Assembly (NCBI GenBank): GCA_964406375.1
Contig: CAYORM010000009.1
Coordinates: 1-64,000, forward strand
Length of the DNA: 64,000 nt
Direction: 5' to 3'
From: CAYORM01 sp964406375
Lineage (GTDB): Bacteria > Pseudomonadota > Alphaproteobacteria > DSM-16000 > Inquilinaceae
Position 1 is the first letter of the stretch. Each line of letters starts with the position of its first letter. A program made the translations under genes and the position numbers. Under the pieces are notes generated by a model. That model searched no databases, was not told the DNA's origin, and saw only the letters and a list, made by a program, of their open reading frames with translations. Positions 7,869 through 16,868 of the stretch are shown here, one piece after another.

Positions 7869-9725
7869 GTGTCGCAGCGGCCCAACCGGCTCGACCGGCC
7901 GGTCGATCCGAGACGCGACCACATCCTCGGCCGTCCAGACGCCGCGATCACGCTGGTCGAATACGGCAGCTACGCCTGCCCCTCCTGCCATGCGGCCCAC
8001 GCGATCATCGCCGAGCTGCGTGACCGGTTTGGCGACCGCATGCGCTACGTCTTCCGCCATCGGCCGCTGACCGGCAACGAGCTGGCCTGGCGGGCCGCCG
8101 AACTGGCCGAATGCGCCGGCATGACGGCCGACCGCTTCTGGCCCGTCCACGACCGGCTGATGAGGCGTGGTCCCGAGCTCAGCCCGGGCGAGCTCGAGCT
8201 CGTCGCCGGCGAGCTCGCGCCCGAGGACGGCGAGGCCATCGATCCCGAGACCCGTCACGTGGCGCGGTTGCGGGTCGAGGCGGACATGCGCAGCGCCGGC
8301 CGCAGTGGTGCGCTGGTCACGCCGACCTTCTTCATCAATGGCCGCCGCTATGAAGGGCCATGGGACCAGAGCAGCCTCGGTGAGGCGATGCTCGGCTCGC
8401 TCGGCCACCGGCTGCATGCCGCCTCGGTCGAATTCGCCCGCTGGGCACCGTCGACGGGGCTGCTGCTGCTGCTGATGTCGCTGCTGGCGATCCTCCTCGT
8501 TAACTCGCCCGTCGGACCGGCCTTCGAGGCGTTCTGGCATACACCCTTCGGCCTCTCCTTCGGCGCGGCGTCCTTTGCCATGCCGCTGCAGGAATGGGTC
8601 AACAGCGGGCTGCTGTCGGCCTTCTTCCTGGTCGTTGGGCTCGAGATCAAACGCGAGTTCACGATTGGGCGGCTGTCGAACCGGCGGGCCGCGGCGCTGC
8701 CCGTCGCCGCCTCGATCGGCGGTGCGGTGCTGCCGGCGCTGATCTACCTCACGCTCGTTCCGGCCGGCGCGTTCCGTGCCGGCTGGGGCGTACCGATCGC
8801 CACCGACACCGCCTTTGCAATCGCGCTCATCGTGCTGCTCGGCCACCGCGTGCCGGTCGAGTTGCGCGTCTTTCTCACGGCCGCCGTCATCGTCGACGAT
8901 CTGGTCGCGATCACCGTGGTGGCGCTGTTCTATTCCGGTGAGATCGGCCTTCTCGCCCTCGCTGCCGCGGTCGCGCTGACGGGGCTGCTGGGCGGGCTGA
9001 ACCGCGGTGGGGTCTATCATCCGCTGCCCTATGCAATCGTCGGCGTCGCGCTGTGGGCGGCGCTGCACGAGGCAGGGCTGCATGCGACCCTCGCCGGCGT
9101 CATCCTCGCCGTTGTCACCCCGACCCGGCCGCCGGCCAATCTCCGCGCCCTGCTGGCCCAGGCCGAGACCGTGATCCAGGCCGAGACGGCGCAGGCGGGC
9201 AGCGACGTTCTGCGGCACGGGCCGTCGGAGCCGGCGATGGCGGCCCTCAATGCCATCCATGACCGCATCGCCTCGCCGGCCGACAAGCTGTTGCAGATGG
9301 TCGAGCCCTGGTCGAGCTATCTGGTGCTGCCGGTCTTCGCGCTGGCCAATGCCGGCGTGGTGCTGTCCGCCGGTGTCTGGTCGGACCACGCGCTGCCGAT
9401 GCTGGCGATCATCGCCGGGCTGGTGATCGGCAAGCCCGTCGGCATGGTCGCTGCGGCCATGGTCGCGGTGCGTTTCCGCATCGCCGTGAAGCCGGCCGCC
9501 TATACCTGGCGGCAGCTCGCGGGTGCCGGCGCGCTCGGCGGCATCGGCTTCACCATGTCGCTCTTCATCGCCGGGCAGGCCTTTCCGCGGGCCGAGGATT
9601 TCACCGCGGCGAAGATCGCGATCTTCCTCGCCTCGCTTCTCGCCGGCTTGGTCGGATCGGCGCTGCTGTGGCGGGCGGGCGGCGAGCGGGCGGAGACACC
9701 CGAGCCGGAGCAGCCGGCGGGCTGA
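7869..9725 (+). CDS. DsbA-like domain fused to NhaA Na+/H+ antiporter
   Basis: A 618-residue fusion. Residues about 10-180 are a DsbA/thioredoxin-fold domain with active-site CPSC, the GDRMRYVFRHRPL strand pattern and the cis-Pro segment TPTFFING. Residues about 195-605 are a complete NhaA antiporter with its MPLQEWVNSGLLSAFF region, the two consecutive transport Asp residues in VIVDDLVAI and the C-terminal GIGFTMSLFIA. No signal peptide precedes the DsbA domain, so its compartment is unclear; NhaA normally has a cytoplasmic N-terminus. The fusion may link pH/Na+ homeostasis to redox state, but this is inference. GTG start at 7869. An FNR/FixK-type box lies about 205 bp upstream. Confidence 0.88.
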   Translation: MSQRPNRLDRPVDPRRDHILGRPDAAITLVEYGSYACPSCHAAHAIIAELRDRFGDRMRYVFRHRPLTGNELAWRAAELAECAGMTADRFWPVHDRLMRRGPELSPGELELVAGELAPEDGEAIDPETRHVARLRVEADMRSAGRSGALVTPTFFINGRRYEGPWDQSSLGEAMLGSLGHRLHAASVEFARWAPSTGLLLLLMSLLAILLVNSPVGPAFEAFWHTPFGLSFGAASFAMPLQEWVNSGLLSAFFLVVGLEIKREFTIGRLSNRRAAALPVAASIGGAVLPALIYLTLVPAGAFRAGWGVPIATDTAFAIALIVLLGHRVPVELRVFLTAAVIVDDLVAITVVALFYSGEIGLLALAAAVALTGLLGGLNRGGVYHPLPYAIVGVALWAALHEAGLHATLAGVILAVVTPTRPPANLRALLAQAETVIQAETAQAGSDVLRHGPSEPAMAALNAIHDRIASPADKLLQMVEPWSSYLVLPVFALANAGVVLSAGVWSDHALPMLAIIAGLVIGKPVGMVAAAMVAVRFRIAVKPAAYTWRQLAGAGALGGIGFTMSLFIAGQAFPRAEDFTAAKIAIFLASLLAGLVGSALLWRAGGERAETPEPEQPAG

Positions 9726-9734
9726 GCCCGCATC

Positions 9735-10763
9735 TCATGCCGCGAGCACGTCTTCCGTGATCGCGAGATCGTCGTCGAGCGGACGGATCGGGCGGAGCCT
9801 GCTCTTGCCCAGCGCGTCATGGTAGGCCTTCACCGCCTCTTCGGCGGAGAGATCACCGTCCACCACGCGCCGCATCAGCGCGATCAGCGCCAGCGGATCC
9901 TCGGCGAGATTGATCTTCCGCCCGAACAGCGCGAGCCGGGCGCCGTATTTTTGGGCCGCGGCGAGCAGCTCGAAGGTATCGCGCGTCGTGCCGGCGCTGC
10001 CGCCCAGGATCCCGACGATCACGGTCGGGTCGTAGCTGACGAGATCCTCAAGCGCCTTCGGGCCGTTATAGGCGATCTTCAGGAACTCCGGCCGGGCCGA
10101 GCGCGGGATCGGCGCGAGGATGCGGGCGATGCTGTCATTGACGAAGGCGCCGATCTCGGCCCGATCGAGCCGGTCATGCCCGACATTCGGGTTGAACACT
10201 TCGAGGAAGTGGCGGAAGCCCCAGCGCTCGGCCTCGATGCGGAAGGCGCGATATGCCTCGCCCGCTTCGCGGTCGAGGGCGGCATCGTTCATGAAGGTGA
10301 TCGAGTAAAGGCCGAGATCGGTCAGCGTCGGTCTCGTCCCCGGGGCGACGCCGAGCCGGCCATACATCGCATGCTCGATCAACGCCGACCGGTTCGGCAA
10401 GGAGGGCTGGCCGGCATAGCGGCCGTGACGCACGCTCCAGATGTCGGTCGTGTCATTGGCGCGGATGGCGGTGGCGACGCGGCTGCCGCTGAACAGCCCC
10501 TCCTCGACGAGCACCTCGAGATTGGAGATCGAGGTGAGCATCAGGTCGACCACGTCCTGGCGGACCACGGCACGGATCTGATCGAGAAATGCGGCGCGCG
10601 AACGGAAACGGCCGGTCGGGCGGCCTTCGGAGTCGCGGACGGGACCCGTCGCCGGCAGGCCTGCCCCCATGTCGGGATCCTTCGCATCACAGATCAGAAA
10701 GGCACGGCTGCCCGAGGGGTCGCGCCGGATCTCCGCGAGCTTTTCGTCCAGGCGCGTCGTCAT
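9735..10763 (-). CDS. class I aldolase-like TIM-barrel protein (DeoC/LacD-like)
   Basis: 342 residues from the ATG at 10763, preceded by AGGAGG about 10 nt upstream. The sequence reads as a TIM barrel: N-terminal FLICDAKDPDMG, a middle segment with FRHFLEVFNPNVGHD, and FLKIAYNGPKAL, where the Lys is a plausible Schiff-base residue like those of DeoC/LacD/FbaB aldolases. The following TVIVGILGGSAGTTRDT resembles the phosphate-binding end of these barrels. It probably acts on a phosphorylated sugar or sugar acid, but the substrate cannot be read from the sequence. It converges on the dsbA-nhaA fusion and lies downstream of the PAP2 gene on the same strand, not overlapping it. The family call is moderate. 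Confidence 0.6.
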   Translation of the reverse strand: MTTRLDEKLAEIRRDPSGSRAFLICDAKDPDMGAGLPATGPVRDSEGRPTGRFRSRAAFLDQIRAVVRQDVVDLMLTSISNLEVLVEEGLFSGSRVATAIRANDTTDIWSVRHGRYAGQPSLPNRSALIEHAMYGRLGVAPGTRPTLTDLGLYSITFMNDAALDREAGEAYRAFRIEAERWGFRHFLEVFNPNVGHDRLDRAEIGAFVNDSIARILAPIPRSARPEFLKIAYNGPKALEDLVSYDPTVIVGILGGSAGTTRDTFELLAAAQKYGARLALFGRKINLAEDPLALIALMRRVVDGDLSAEEAVKAYHDALGKSRLRPIRPLDDDLAITEDVLAA

Positions 10764-10818
10764 CGTCGCCTCGCCTCCTCGGTCTGCTGTCCACGCCCAG
10801 CGTCGCGCGCCGGTACGG

Positions 10819-11610
10819 TCACTGCAAGCCGTCCCGTGGCGCCGGATCGGGCTCGCCCGCGCTCCGTACCGCGCCGCGGCGCTGCAGCCAGCGGGCGACG
10901 AGCCACCAGGACAATGCCCAGGCGGCGCCGGCGGTCCAGCCGGCGAGCACATCGGTCGGCCAGTGGACGCCGAGATAGACGCGGCTGATGCCGACGCCGA
11001 CCGTCAGCAGCACGGCGAGGGTGAAGAGATAGGTCTTCACCAGCCGGCTCGGCTCCATCCGCGCGAGCAGGGCGCCGAGCGTCAGATAGGTCACCGCCGC
11101 CATCATCGAATGGCCGCTCGGGAAGCTCGCCGTGTAGACGATCGAGCCATGCGGCACGAGATCGGGCCGCGGCCGGTCGAAGCCGTGCTTGAGCAGCGTG
11201 CTCAGCAGCTGGCCGATGCCGACCGATACCAGCACCAGCCACATCGCGCGGCGCCGGCCCTGCATCCACAGGAAACCGGCGACCGCCAGGGTCAGCATCG
11301 TCAGCACGCCGACGCCGCCCAGGGCGGTGAGATCCCGCCCCAGCTCCTCCACCCAGCCCGGACCGATCGGATCGGATGGATCGGCTGGATTGCGGAGCAT
11401 CAGCAACAGGGCGGTGTCGAAAGCATGTGTCTCGCCTTCGGTCACCTTGTCCGCGAGCTGGACGAACCCCCACAGCGCGGCGGCGATGAGCAGAATCGTG
11501 ACCAGCGTCCAGCCCTCGATCCGCCATGCCGCGACGAGGCCGCGGCGCGCCGCGCGCAGTCCCCGCCGGTACCGCCACGCCGCCGCCTCCTCGCGCAGCC
11601 ATCGCAGCAC
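10819..11610 (-). CDS. PAP2-family membrane phosphatase
   Basis: Integral-membrane lipid or diphosphate phosphatase with the three PAP2 motifs in order: KHGFDRPRP (KX6RP type), FPSGHSM and SRVYLGVHWPTDVLAG (SRX5HX3D), which supply the catalytic His residues and phosphate pocket. About five hydrophobic segments flank the motifs. The GTG at 11610 is chosen because AGGAG lies 6 nt upstream; an in-frame GTG at 11691 would add 27 low-complexity residues. The likely substrate is phosphatidate or undecaprenyl diphosphate, and the two cannot be separated by eye. It shares strand with the aldolase-like gene but there are 55 bp between them. Confidence 0.85.
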   Translation of the reverse strand: MLRWLREEAAAWRYRRGLRAARRGLVAAWRIEGWTLVTILLIAAALWGFVQLADKVTEGETHAFDTALLLMLRNPADPSDPIGPGWVEELGRDLTALGGVGVLTMLTLAVAGFLWMQGRRRAMWLVLVSVGIGQLLSTLLKHGFDRPRPDLVPHGSIVYTASFPSGHSMMAAVTYLTLGALLARMEPSRLVKTYLFTLAVLLTVGVGISRVYLGVHWPTDVLAGWTAGAAWALSWWLVARWLQRRGAVRSAGEPDPAPRDGLQ

Positions 11611-11778
11611 GCCTGTCTCCTGTCTCCAGATTGTCCGCCAAGGAACGCCCTCCGGTCGCGAATGTGCCCCGTCCCGAGAGCCGGCCGTCACGACGCCTCT
11701 TGCATAACGCCGCGTGGCAGTTGACCTTGCCTAGCCGGGCGACGACCGCCCTGCCTCCGGATGAGAGGAGACGCACGC

Positions 11779-12033
11779 ATGGAATGGCTCGTCATCATCA
11801 TCGTCGGCCTCGTCGCCGGCCTGATCGCCAAGCTCTTGATGCCGGGTCGCGACCCCGGCGGCTTCATCATCACCATCCTGCTCGGTATCGCGGGCTCCTT
11901 CGTGGGACGCTACCTCGCAGACGCGATCGGCTGGACGATCGAGGGGTTCTGGGAGGGTCTGATCGCCTCGGTCATCGGTGCGATCATCATCCTGATCATC
12001 TACCGGATCATCTTCGGACGCGCTTCCGCCTGA
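11779..12033 (+). CDS. GlsB/YeaQ/YmgE-family small membrane protein
   Basis: 84-residue hydrophobic protein of the transglycosylase-associated (YeaQ/YmgE) family. It has three membrane segments separated by Gly-rich turns and the family hallmark LMPGRDPGGFIITILLGIAG. The ATG at 11779 follows GAGAGGAG; an ATG at 11761 would only add a polar hexapeptide. Members are usually stress-induced inner-membrane proteins of unknown biochemical activity. The gene lies 4 bp upstream of glcF on the same strand, probably by chance rather than through a shared pathway. Confidence 0.87.
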   Translation: MEWLVIIIVGLVAGLIAKLLMPGRDPGGFIITILLGIAGSFVGRYLADAIGWTIEGFWEGLIASVIGAIIILIIYRIIFGRASA

Positions 12034-12037
12034 CGCC

Positions 12038-13324
12038 GTGCAGACCCGATTCTCGCTCGCCCAGCTCGCCGATCCGGACATCGCGGAAGCCGACAGCATC
12101 CTGCGTGCCTGCGTGCATTGCGGATTCTGTACCGCGACCTGCCCGACCTACCGGCTGCTGGGCGACGAGCTCGACGGTCCGCGCGGCCGGATCTATCTGA
12201 TCAAGGACATGCTCGAGAATGGGCGGCCGGCAACGGAGACGGTCGCGACCCATCTCGACCGCTGCCTGTCCTGCCTGTCCTGCATGACGACCTGCCCGTC
12301 GGGCGTGCATTACATGCATCTGGTCGATCATGCGCGTGCACATGTCGAGGAGACCTATCGTCGACCCCTCGGCGATCGTGTCCTGCGGGGCCTGCTCGCC
12401 CGCATCCTGCCGCGCCCGGCGCTGTTTCGTCTCGCCCTTCTGGGGGCGTGGCTGACGGCGCCGGTCGCACGGCGGCTGCCGGGGCGCCTGGGGGCGATCG
12501 CGCGGTTCGCCCCGCGCCGGCTGCCCGCCCCGAGCCCTGTCGACCGACCCCAGATCTTCCCGGCGGAGGGGCCGCGACGGGCACGGGTGGCACTCCTCGC
12601 CGGCTGTGCCCAGACGGTGGTGGCGCCGCAGATCAACGAGGCGACGATCCGGCTGCTGACCCGTCACGGCGCCGAGGTTGTCATCGCCCGCGGCGCCGGC
12701 TGCTGCGGCGCGCTCGTCCACCACATGGGACGCACCGAACCGGCGTATGCCCAGGCCAAGGCCGCGATCGCCGCCTGGCTACGCGAGGCCGATGGCGAGG
12801 GGCTCGATGCGATCGTCGTCAACGCCTCGGGCTGCGGCACGACGGTCAAGGATTACGGCCACATGTTCCGGACCGATCCGGAATGGGCGCCGAAGGCCGC
12901 GCGCGTCGCGGCGCTGGCGCGCGACGTCACCGAGGTGATGGAAGGGCTGGGCCTGCGGGCACCCGAAGCGCCGTCGGGGATCGCCGTCGCCTATCATTCG
13001 GCCTGCTCGATGCAGCACGGCCAGCGCCTGCACGAGCCGCCGCGCGCACTGCTGCGCCGCGCCGGCTTCGAGGTGCGCGAGGTGCCGGAGGGGCATCTGT
13101 GCTGCGGCTCGGCCGGGACCTACAACCTGCTGCAGCCGGAGATCGCCGTCCGTCTGCGTGACCGCAAGGTCGCCGCGATCGAGGCGACCGGGGCCGCCCT
13201 CGCCGCGACCGGAAACGTCGGCTGCATCACCCAGATCGCCTCCGGCACCGGGCTGCCGATCGTCCACACGGTCGAACTGCTCGACTGGGCGACCGGCGGG
13301 CCGAAGCCCGCCGCGCTCAGCTGA
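12038..13324 (+). CDS. glcF: glycolate oxidase iron-sulfur subunit
   Basis: GlcF, 428 residues, carries electrons from the flavoprotein subunits GlcD/GlcE that oxidise glycolate to glyoxylate. Two N-terminal [4Fe-4S] motifs are present, CVHCGFCTATCP (about residue 26) and CLSCLSCMTTCP (about 76). Two CCG-type domains follow, seen as GAGCCGALVHH and EGHLCCGSAGTYN, with further conserved Cys in NASGCGTT and YHSACSMQHG. The start is GTG 12038. glcD and glcE, which usually precede glcF, are absent from this window, so the gene is detached from its partners. Conserved cysteines are intact and there is no sign of decay. Confidence 0.9.
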   Translation: MQTRFSLAQLADPDIAEADSILRACVHCGFCTATCPTYRLLGDELDGPRGRIYLIKDMLENGRPATETVATHLDRCLSCLSCMTTCPSGVHYMHLVDHARAHVEETYRRPLGDRVLRGLLARILPRPALFRLALLGAWLTAPVARRLPGRLGAIARFAPRRLPAPSPVDRPQIFPAEGPRRARVALLAGCAQTVVAPQINEATIRLLTRHGAEVVIARGAGCCGALVHHMGRTEPAYAQAKAAIAAWLREADGEGLDAIVVNASGCGTTVKDYGHMFRTDPEWAPKAARVAALARDVTEVMEGLGLRAPEAPSGIAVAYHSACSMQHGQRLHEPPRALLRRAGFEVREVPEGHLCCGSAGTYNLLQPEIAVRLRDRKVAAIEATGAALAATGNVGCITQIASGTGLPIVHTVELLDWATGGPKPAALS

Positions 13325-13339
13325 GCCGCCCCACAGCGA

Positions 13340-13978
13340 TCACGGCGAGGCCGGCGCGAAATCGTAGCGGATGCTGGCCAGCAGCGTGTGGTGCAGATAT
13401 TCCGCTCCGCTGAGGTCATAGCCGTAGAGGCGGAAGGACGGGTCGTCGAACGCCTCCATGTAGTGGTACTCGCCGGTCAACGCGATCTGCGGCGTGAGCC
13501 TGTATCCCGCACCGATGATGCCCTGCCAGGCCGGATAGATGGCATCATCGGAGCTGCCGTCGAGCTCGATCGTCGCATGCACCAGACCGACGCCGCCACC
13601 GGCCGACAGGGTGATATCGCCGATCTCGAGGTCGTAGAGGAGGTTGGCCATGCCGGACCAGCTCCGCTGTGTCCCGTCGGTCTCGATGCCCGCCGGCGCG
13701 CCGAAATCGAAGGTGGAGAGCCCGTTGTGGCGGTAGCCGAACTCGATCTCCGCCCGTAGCGTGCCGAAATCGTAGCCGAGGGCGACGAGGACCGCCGCGC
13801 CGTGGTCGCGCCGGACATCGACATCGGTCAGTGCGCCCCGATAGTCGAAATCGCCGCTCTCCGGTGCGTCGAATCCTACCTTGGCGGCGGCGTAGAACCC
13901 CGACCGCTCCTGTGCCGACGCGGTGCCGGCCAACGCTGCCGTGATCACGGCAGCGGCAATGATGCGCAATGCCGTCAT
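13340..13978 (-). CDS. outer-membrane beta-barrel protein (OmpA/Omp25-like size)
   Basis: 212-residue secreted protein. It has a signal peptide ending near AGTASAQ, followed by alternating amphipathic strands (GFYAAAKVGFD, AAVLVALGYDFG, AEIEFGYRHNG, SLTPQIALTGEYHYM-like segments) and a C-terminal strand ending in YDFAPASP. This is the pattern of a small eight-stranded outer-membrane barrel. It diverges from the peptide-transport operon, with 176 bp between the starts. A structural or adhesion role is usual for such proteins; no specific function can be read. Confidence 0.72.
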   Translation of the reverse strand: MTALRIIAAAVITAALAGTASAQERSGFYAAAKVGFDAPESGDFDYRGALTDVDVRRDHGAAVLVALGYDFGTLRAEIEFGYRHNGLSTFDFGAPAGIETDGTQRSWSGMANLLYDLEIGDITLSAGGGVGLVHATIELDGSSDDAIYPAWQGIIGAGYRLTPQIALTGEYHYMEAFDDPSFRLYGYDLSGAEYLHHTLLASIRYDFAPASP

Positions 13979-14154
13979 GAACTCCTCTCACCTGTGTCGG
14001 CGGCATGCTGCCGCCGCGATGTGGCACCGTCATGACGGCTCGCCGCTTCGCCCGATGGCGTTGCTGCACGGCCGTGCTAGGCTTCCCGCTATGGCCGCCG
14101 AGAGAAGAAGTGGCCGGCGAGCCCTTCGGGGTGGAACCAGGGACAGGAGGCATC

Positions 14155-15816
14155 ATGCGTCACCGTTTGCTCGCGGCCGCGGCCGTCACCGCGCTGGCAT
14201 GGACCCTGGCGATCGCCGGTCCCGCCACTGCCCAGGACGCCTCCGGAGAGGCGGCTGACCAGCAGGCGCCCGTCGCCGGCGGCTCGATCGTCATCACCTA
14301 CAATGACGATGTCTCGACCCTCGATCCGGCGATCGGCTACGACTGGCAGAACTGGTCGATGATCAAGAGCCTGTTCGACGGGCTCATGGATTACGAGCCG
14401 GGCACGACCGAGCTCGTCACCGATCTCGCGGAGAGTTACGAGATATCCGAGGACGGGACCGTCTTCACCTTCACGCTGCGCGACGACGTCACCTTCCACA
14501 ACGGGCGGCCGATGACCGCCGAGGATGTGAAGTATTCGATCGAGCGGGTCGTCGACCCGACGACGCGCAGTCCCGGCCAGGGCTTCTTCGCGACGATCGC
14601 CGGCTTCGATGCCATGGCTTCGGGCGAGGCGAGTGAGCTCTCCGGCATCGAGGTACCGGACGAACGGACGATCGTCTTCACCCTGTCACGGCCGGACGCG
14701 ACCTTCCTGCATGTGCTGGCCCTGAACTTCGCCCATGTCGTGCCGCGCGAGGCGGTCGAGGAGTTCGGCGAGGATTTCGGCCGCAACCCGGTCGGCACCG
14801 GCGCCTTCCGCCTCGCCGAATGGACGCCCGGCCAAAGGCTCGTCTTCGAGAAGAACCCCGATTACCACCATGAGGGCGTGCCCTATCTCGACCAGATCGT
14901 CTTCGAGGTCGGGCAGGACCCCTCGGTGGCGCTGCTCCGGCTCGAGAATGGCGAGGTCGACGTGCTCGGCGACGGCATCCCGCCGGCGCGATTCGTCGAT
15001 GTCACCTCGAGCCCCGACTATGAGGGCCAGATCGTCGAGGGCGGGCAGCTCCACACCGGCTATCTGGCGATGAACGTCACCATGCCGCCCTTCGACGATG
15101 TGCGCGTCCGGCGGGCGGTGAACATGGCGATCGACAAGGACCGCGTCCTGCGGATCATCAACAACCGGGCGGTCGCCGCCAATCAGGTGCTGCCGCCCTC
15201 GATGCCCGGCTACGATCCGGCATTCGAGGGCTACACGTTCGACGTCGAGGCCGCCAAGGCGCTGATGGCCGAGGCCGGCTACGCCGATGGCGTCGATACC
15301 CAGCTCTATGTGATGAACACCGACCCGAACCCGCGCATCGCCCAGGCGATCCAGCAGGATCTGGCGGCGATCGGCATCCGGGCAGAGCTGATGAGCCTCG
15401 CCCAAGCAAGCGTCATCGATGCCGGCGGCACCGAGGGCACCGCGCCGATGATCTGGTCCGGTGGCATGGCCTGGATCGCCGACTTCCCCGATCCTGCCAA
15501 TTTCTACGCGCCGATCCTCGGCTGCGGCGGTGCGGTGCCGGGCGGCTGGAACTGGTCCTGGTACTGCAACGAGGCGCTCGATGCGCTCGCGGCCGAGGCG
15601 GATGCCATCGTCGCGCCGGAACGGGCGGATGAGCGCTACGCCATCTGGAGCGAGATCTATGCCGGCGTGATGGAGGACGCTCCCTGGGCGCCGATCTTCA
15701 ACGAGCAGCGCTTCACCATGCGCTCGGCCCGGATGGCGGGTGACGACACCCTTTATGTCGATCCCGTCCACATCCCGGTCCATTACGATCGCGTCTGGGT
15801 GAACGATGCCGAGTGA
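14155..15816 (+). CDS. dipeptide/oligopeptide-type ABC substrate-binding protein
   Basis: Family 5 extracellular solute-binding protein of 553 residues from the ATG at 14155 (GGAGG 6 nt upstream). The signal peptide ends at GPATAQ. Typical features are the early TLDPAIGYDWQNW, YEISEDGTVFTFTLRDDVTFHNGRP, RNPVGTGAFRL and the C-terminal WAPIFNEQRF. It is the first gene of an operon in which an amidase overlaps it by 11 bp and two permeases follow. No ATPase gene occurs downstream; the next gene is on the opposite strand. The embedded amidase hints at an amide-bearing ligand, but binding specificity is not visible. Confidence 0.9.
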   Translation: MRHRLLAAAAVTALAWTLAIAGPATAQDASGEAADQQAPVAGGSIVITYNDDVSTLDPAIGYDWQNWSMIKSLFDGLMDYEPGTTELVTDLAESYEISEDGTVFTFTLRDDVTFHNGRPMTAEDVKYSIERVVDPTTRSPGQGFFATIAGFDAMASGEASELSGIEVPDERTIVFTLSRPDATFLHVLALNFAHVVPREAVEEFGEDFGRNPVGTGAFRLAEWTPGQRLVFEKNPDYHHEGVPYLDQIVFEVGQDPSVALLRLENGEVDVLGDGIPPARFVDVTSSPDYEGQIVEGGQLHTGYLAMNVTMPPFDDVRVRRAVNMAIDKDRVLRIINNRAVAANQVLPPSMPGYDPAFEGYTFDVEAAKALMAEAGYADGVDTQLYVMNTDPNPRIAQAIQQDLAAIGIRAELMSLAQASVIDAGGTEGTAPMIWSGGMAWIADFPDPANFYAPILGCGGAVPGGWNWSWYCNEALDALAAEADAIVAPERADERYAIWSEIYAGVMEDAPWAPIFNEQRFTMRSARMAGDDTLYVDPVHIPVHYDRVWVNDAE

Positions 15817-16819
15817 CACGCATCGCGGGTCTCGGGGCGAGGATGCGCATGGCCGTCATGGCCATGCGCATCCCGCGCACACGATCCACCGCCATCAGCA
15901 CCATTTCGGCTGGAATCGCGACAATGCGCCGGTCCTGACGGTCGCGCCGGGTAGCACCGTCGACATCGAGACCATCGACAGCTCCGGCGGGCAGCTCTCG
16001 GCGACGAGCACGATCGACGATCTCCGGGACCTCGATTTCGGTCGCGTCAATCCGGTGACCGGGCCGATCGCCATCGATGGCGCGAAACCCGGCGACGCGA
16101 TCCGGGTGACGCTCCTGTCCTATGTGCCGCATCTGTCCGGCGAGACCGGCTGGGGCTGGACGGCGAACATCCCCGGCTTCGGTCTTCTCGCCGACCAGTT
16201 CCCCGATCCGGCGCTGCATATCTGGCGCTACGATCCAGTGGCTCTGGCACCGGCGATGTTCGGGCCCGGCGGGCGGGTGCCGCTCAAGCCGTTCACCGGC
16301 ACGATCGGCCTAGCGCCGGCCGAGCCGGGCCAGCATTCGGTGGTCCCCCCGCGCCGCATGGGCGGCAACATGGACGTTCGTGACATGGCGGCGGGCACCG
16401 AGCTGTGGCTGCCCGTCGAGGTCGATGGCGGCCTGTTCTCGCTCGGCGACACCCACGCGGCGCAGGGCGACGGCGAGGTCTGCGGCACGGCGATCGAGAG
16501 TCCGATGACCGTGACGGTCCGCCTCGATCTCGTGAAGGATGCCGGCCTCACCTTTCCCCGGCTGCGCACGCCGGGGCCGGTCTCGCGCCATCTCGATGCG
16601 GCCGGCTATGAGGTCACGACCGGCATCGGGCCCGATCTGTTCCAGGCGGCGCGCGATGCGGTCTCGGGCATGATCGATCTTCTGGGCCGCGAGCACGGGT
16701 TGGCAGCGGTCGACGCCTACATGCTGTGCAGCGTCTGCGGCGATCTGCGGATCTCGGAGATCGTCGACATGCCGAACTGGGTGGTGGGGTTCTACTTCCC
16801 GCGCATCGTCTTCGGATGA
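15806..16819 (+). CDS. acetamidase/formamidase family protein
   Basis: 337 residues of the FmdA/AmdA family, which hydrolyses formamide, acetamide or other short amides. The hallmarks are the His-rich entry segment HTIHRHQHHFGWN, GGQLSATSTIDDL, DFGRVNPVTGPI, the MGGNMDVRD block, FSLGDTHAAQGDGEVCGTAIE and the late LCSVCGDLRISEIVD. The N-terminus carries an additional His/Gly-rich stretch (residues 10-25) that may bind metal or be a loose tail. Its ATG lies inside the 3' end of the binding-protein gene, so it is translated with the transporter. It is probably a cytoplasmic enzyme acting on the imported compound or a breakdown product; this is inference. Confidence 0.87.
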   Translation: MPSDTHRGSRGEDAHGRHGHAHPAHTIHRHQHHFGWNRDNAPVLTVAPGSTVDIETIDSSGGQLSATSTIDDLRDLDFGRVNPVTGPIAIDGAKPGDAIRVTLLSYVPHLSGETGWGWTANIPGFGLLADQFPDPALHIWRYDPVALAPAMFGPGGRVPLKPFTGTIGLAPAEPGQHSVVPPRRMGGNMDVRDMAAGTELWLPVEVDGGLFSLGDTHAAQGDGEVCGTAIESPMTVTVRLDLVKDAGLTFPRLRTPGPVSRHLDAAGYEVTTGIGPDLFQAARDAVSGMIDLLGREHGLAAVDAYMLCSVCGDLRISEIVDMPNWVVGFYFPRIVFG

Positions 16820-16868
16820 CGGCGGCCGCGATGCGTCCGGGAATGCCGGAGGAGGCCGGCGAGGCCGA

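Noticed and set aside
7557..9389. Leftward 610-codon frame opposite the DsbA-NhaA fusion
   Set aside because: Antisense to a gene with clear DsbA and NhaA motifs; its translation is Gln/Arg/Gly-rich with no family features.
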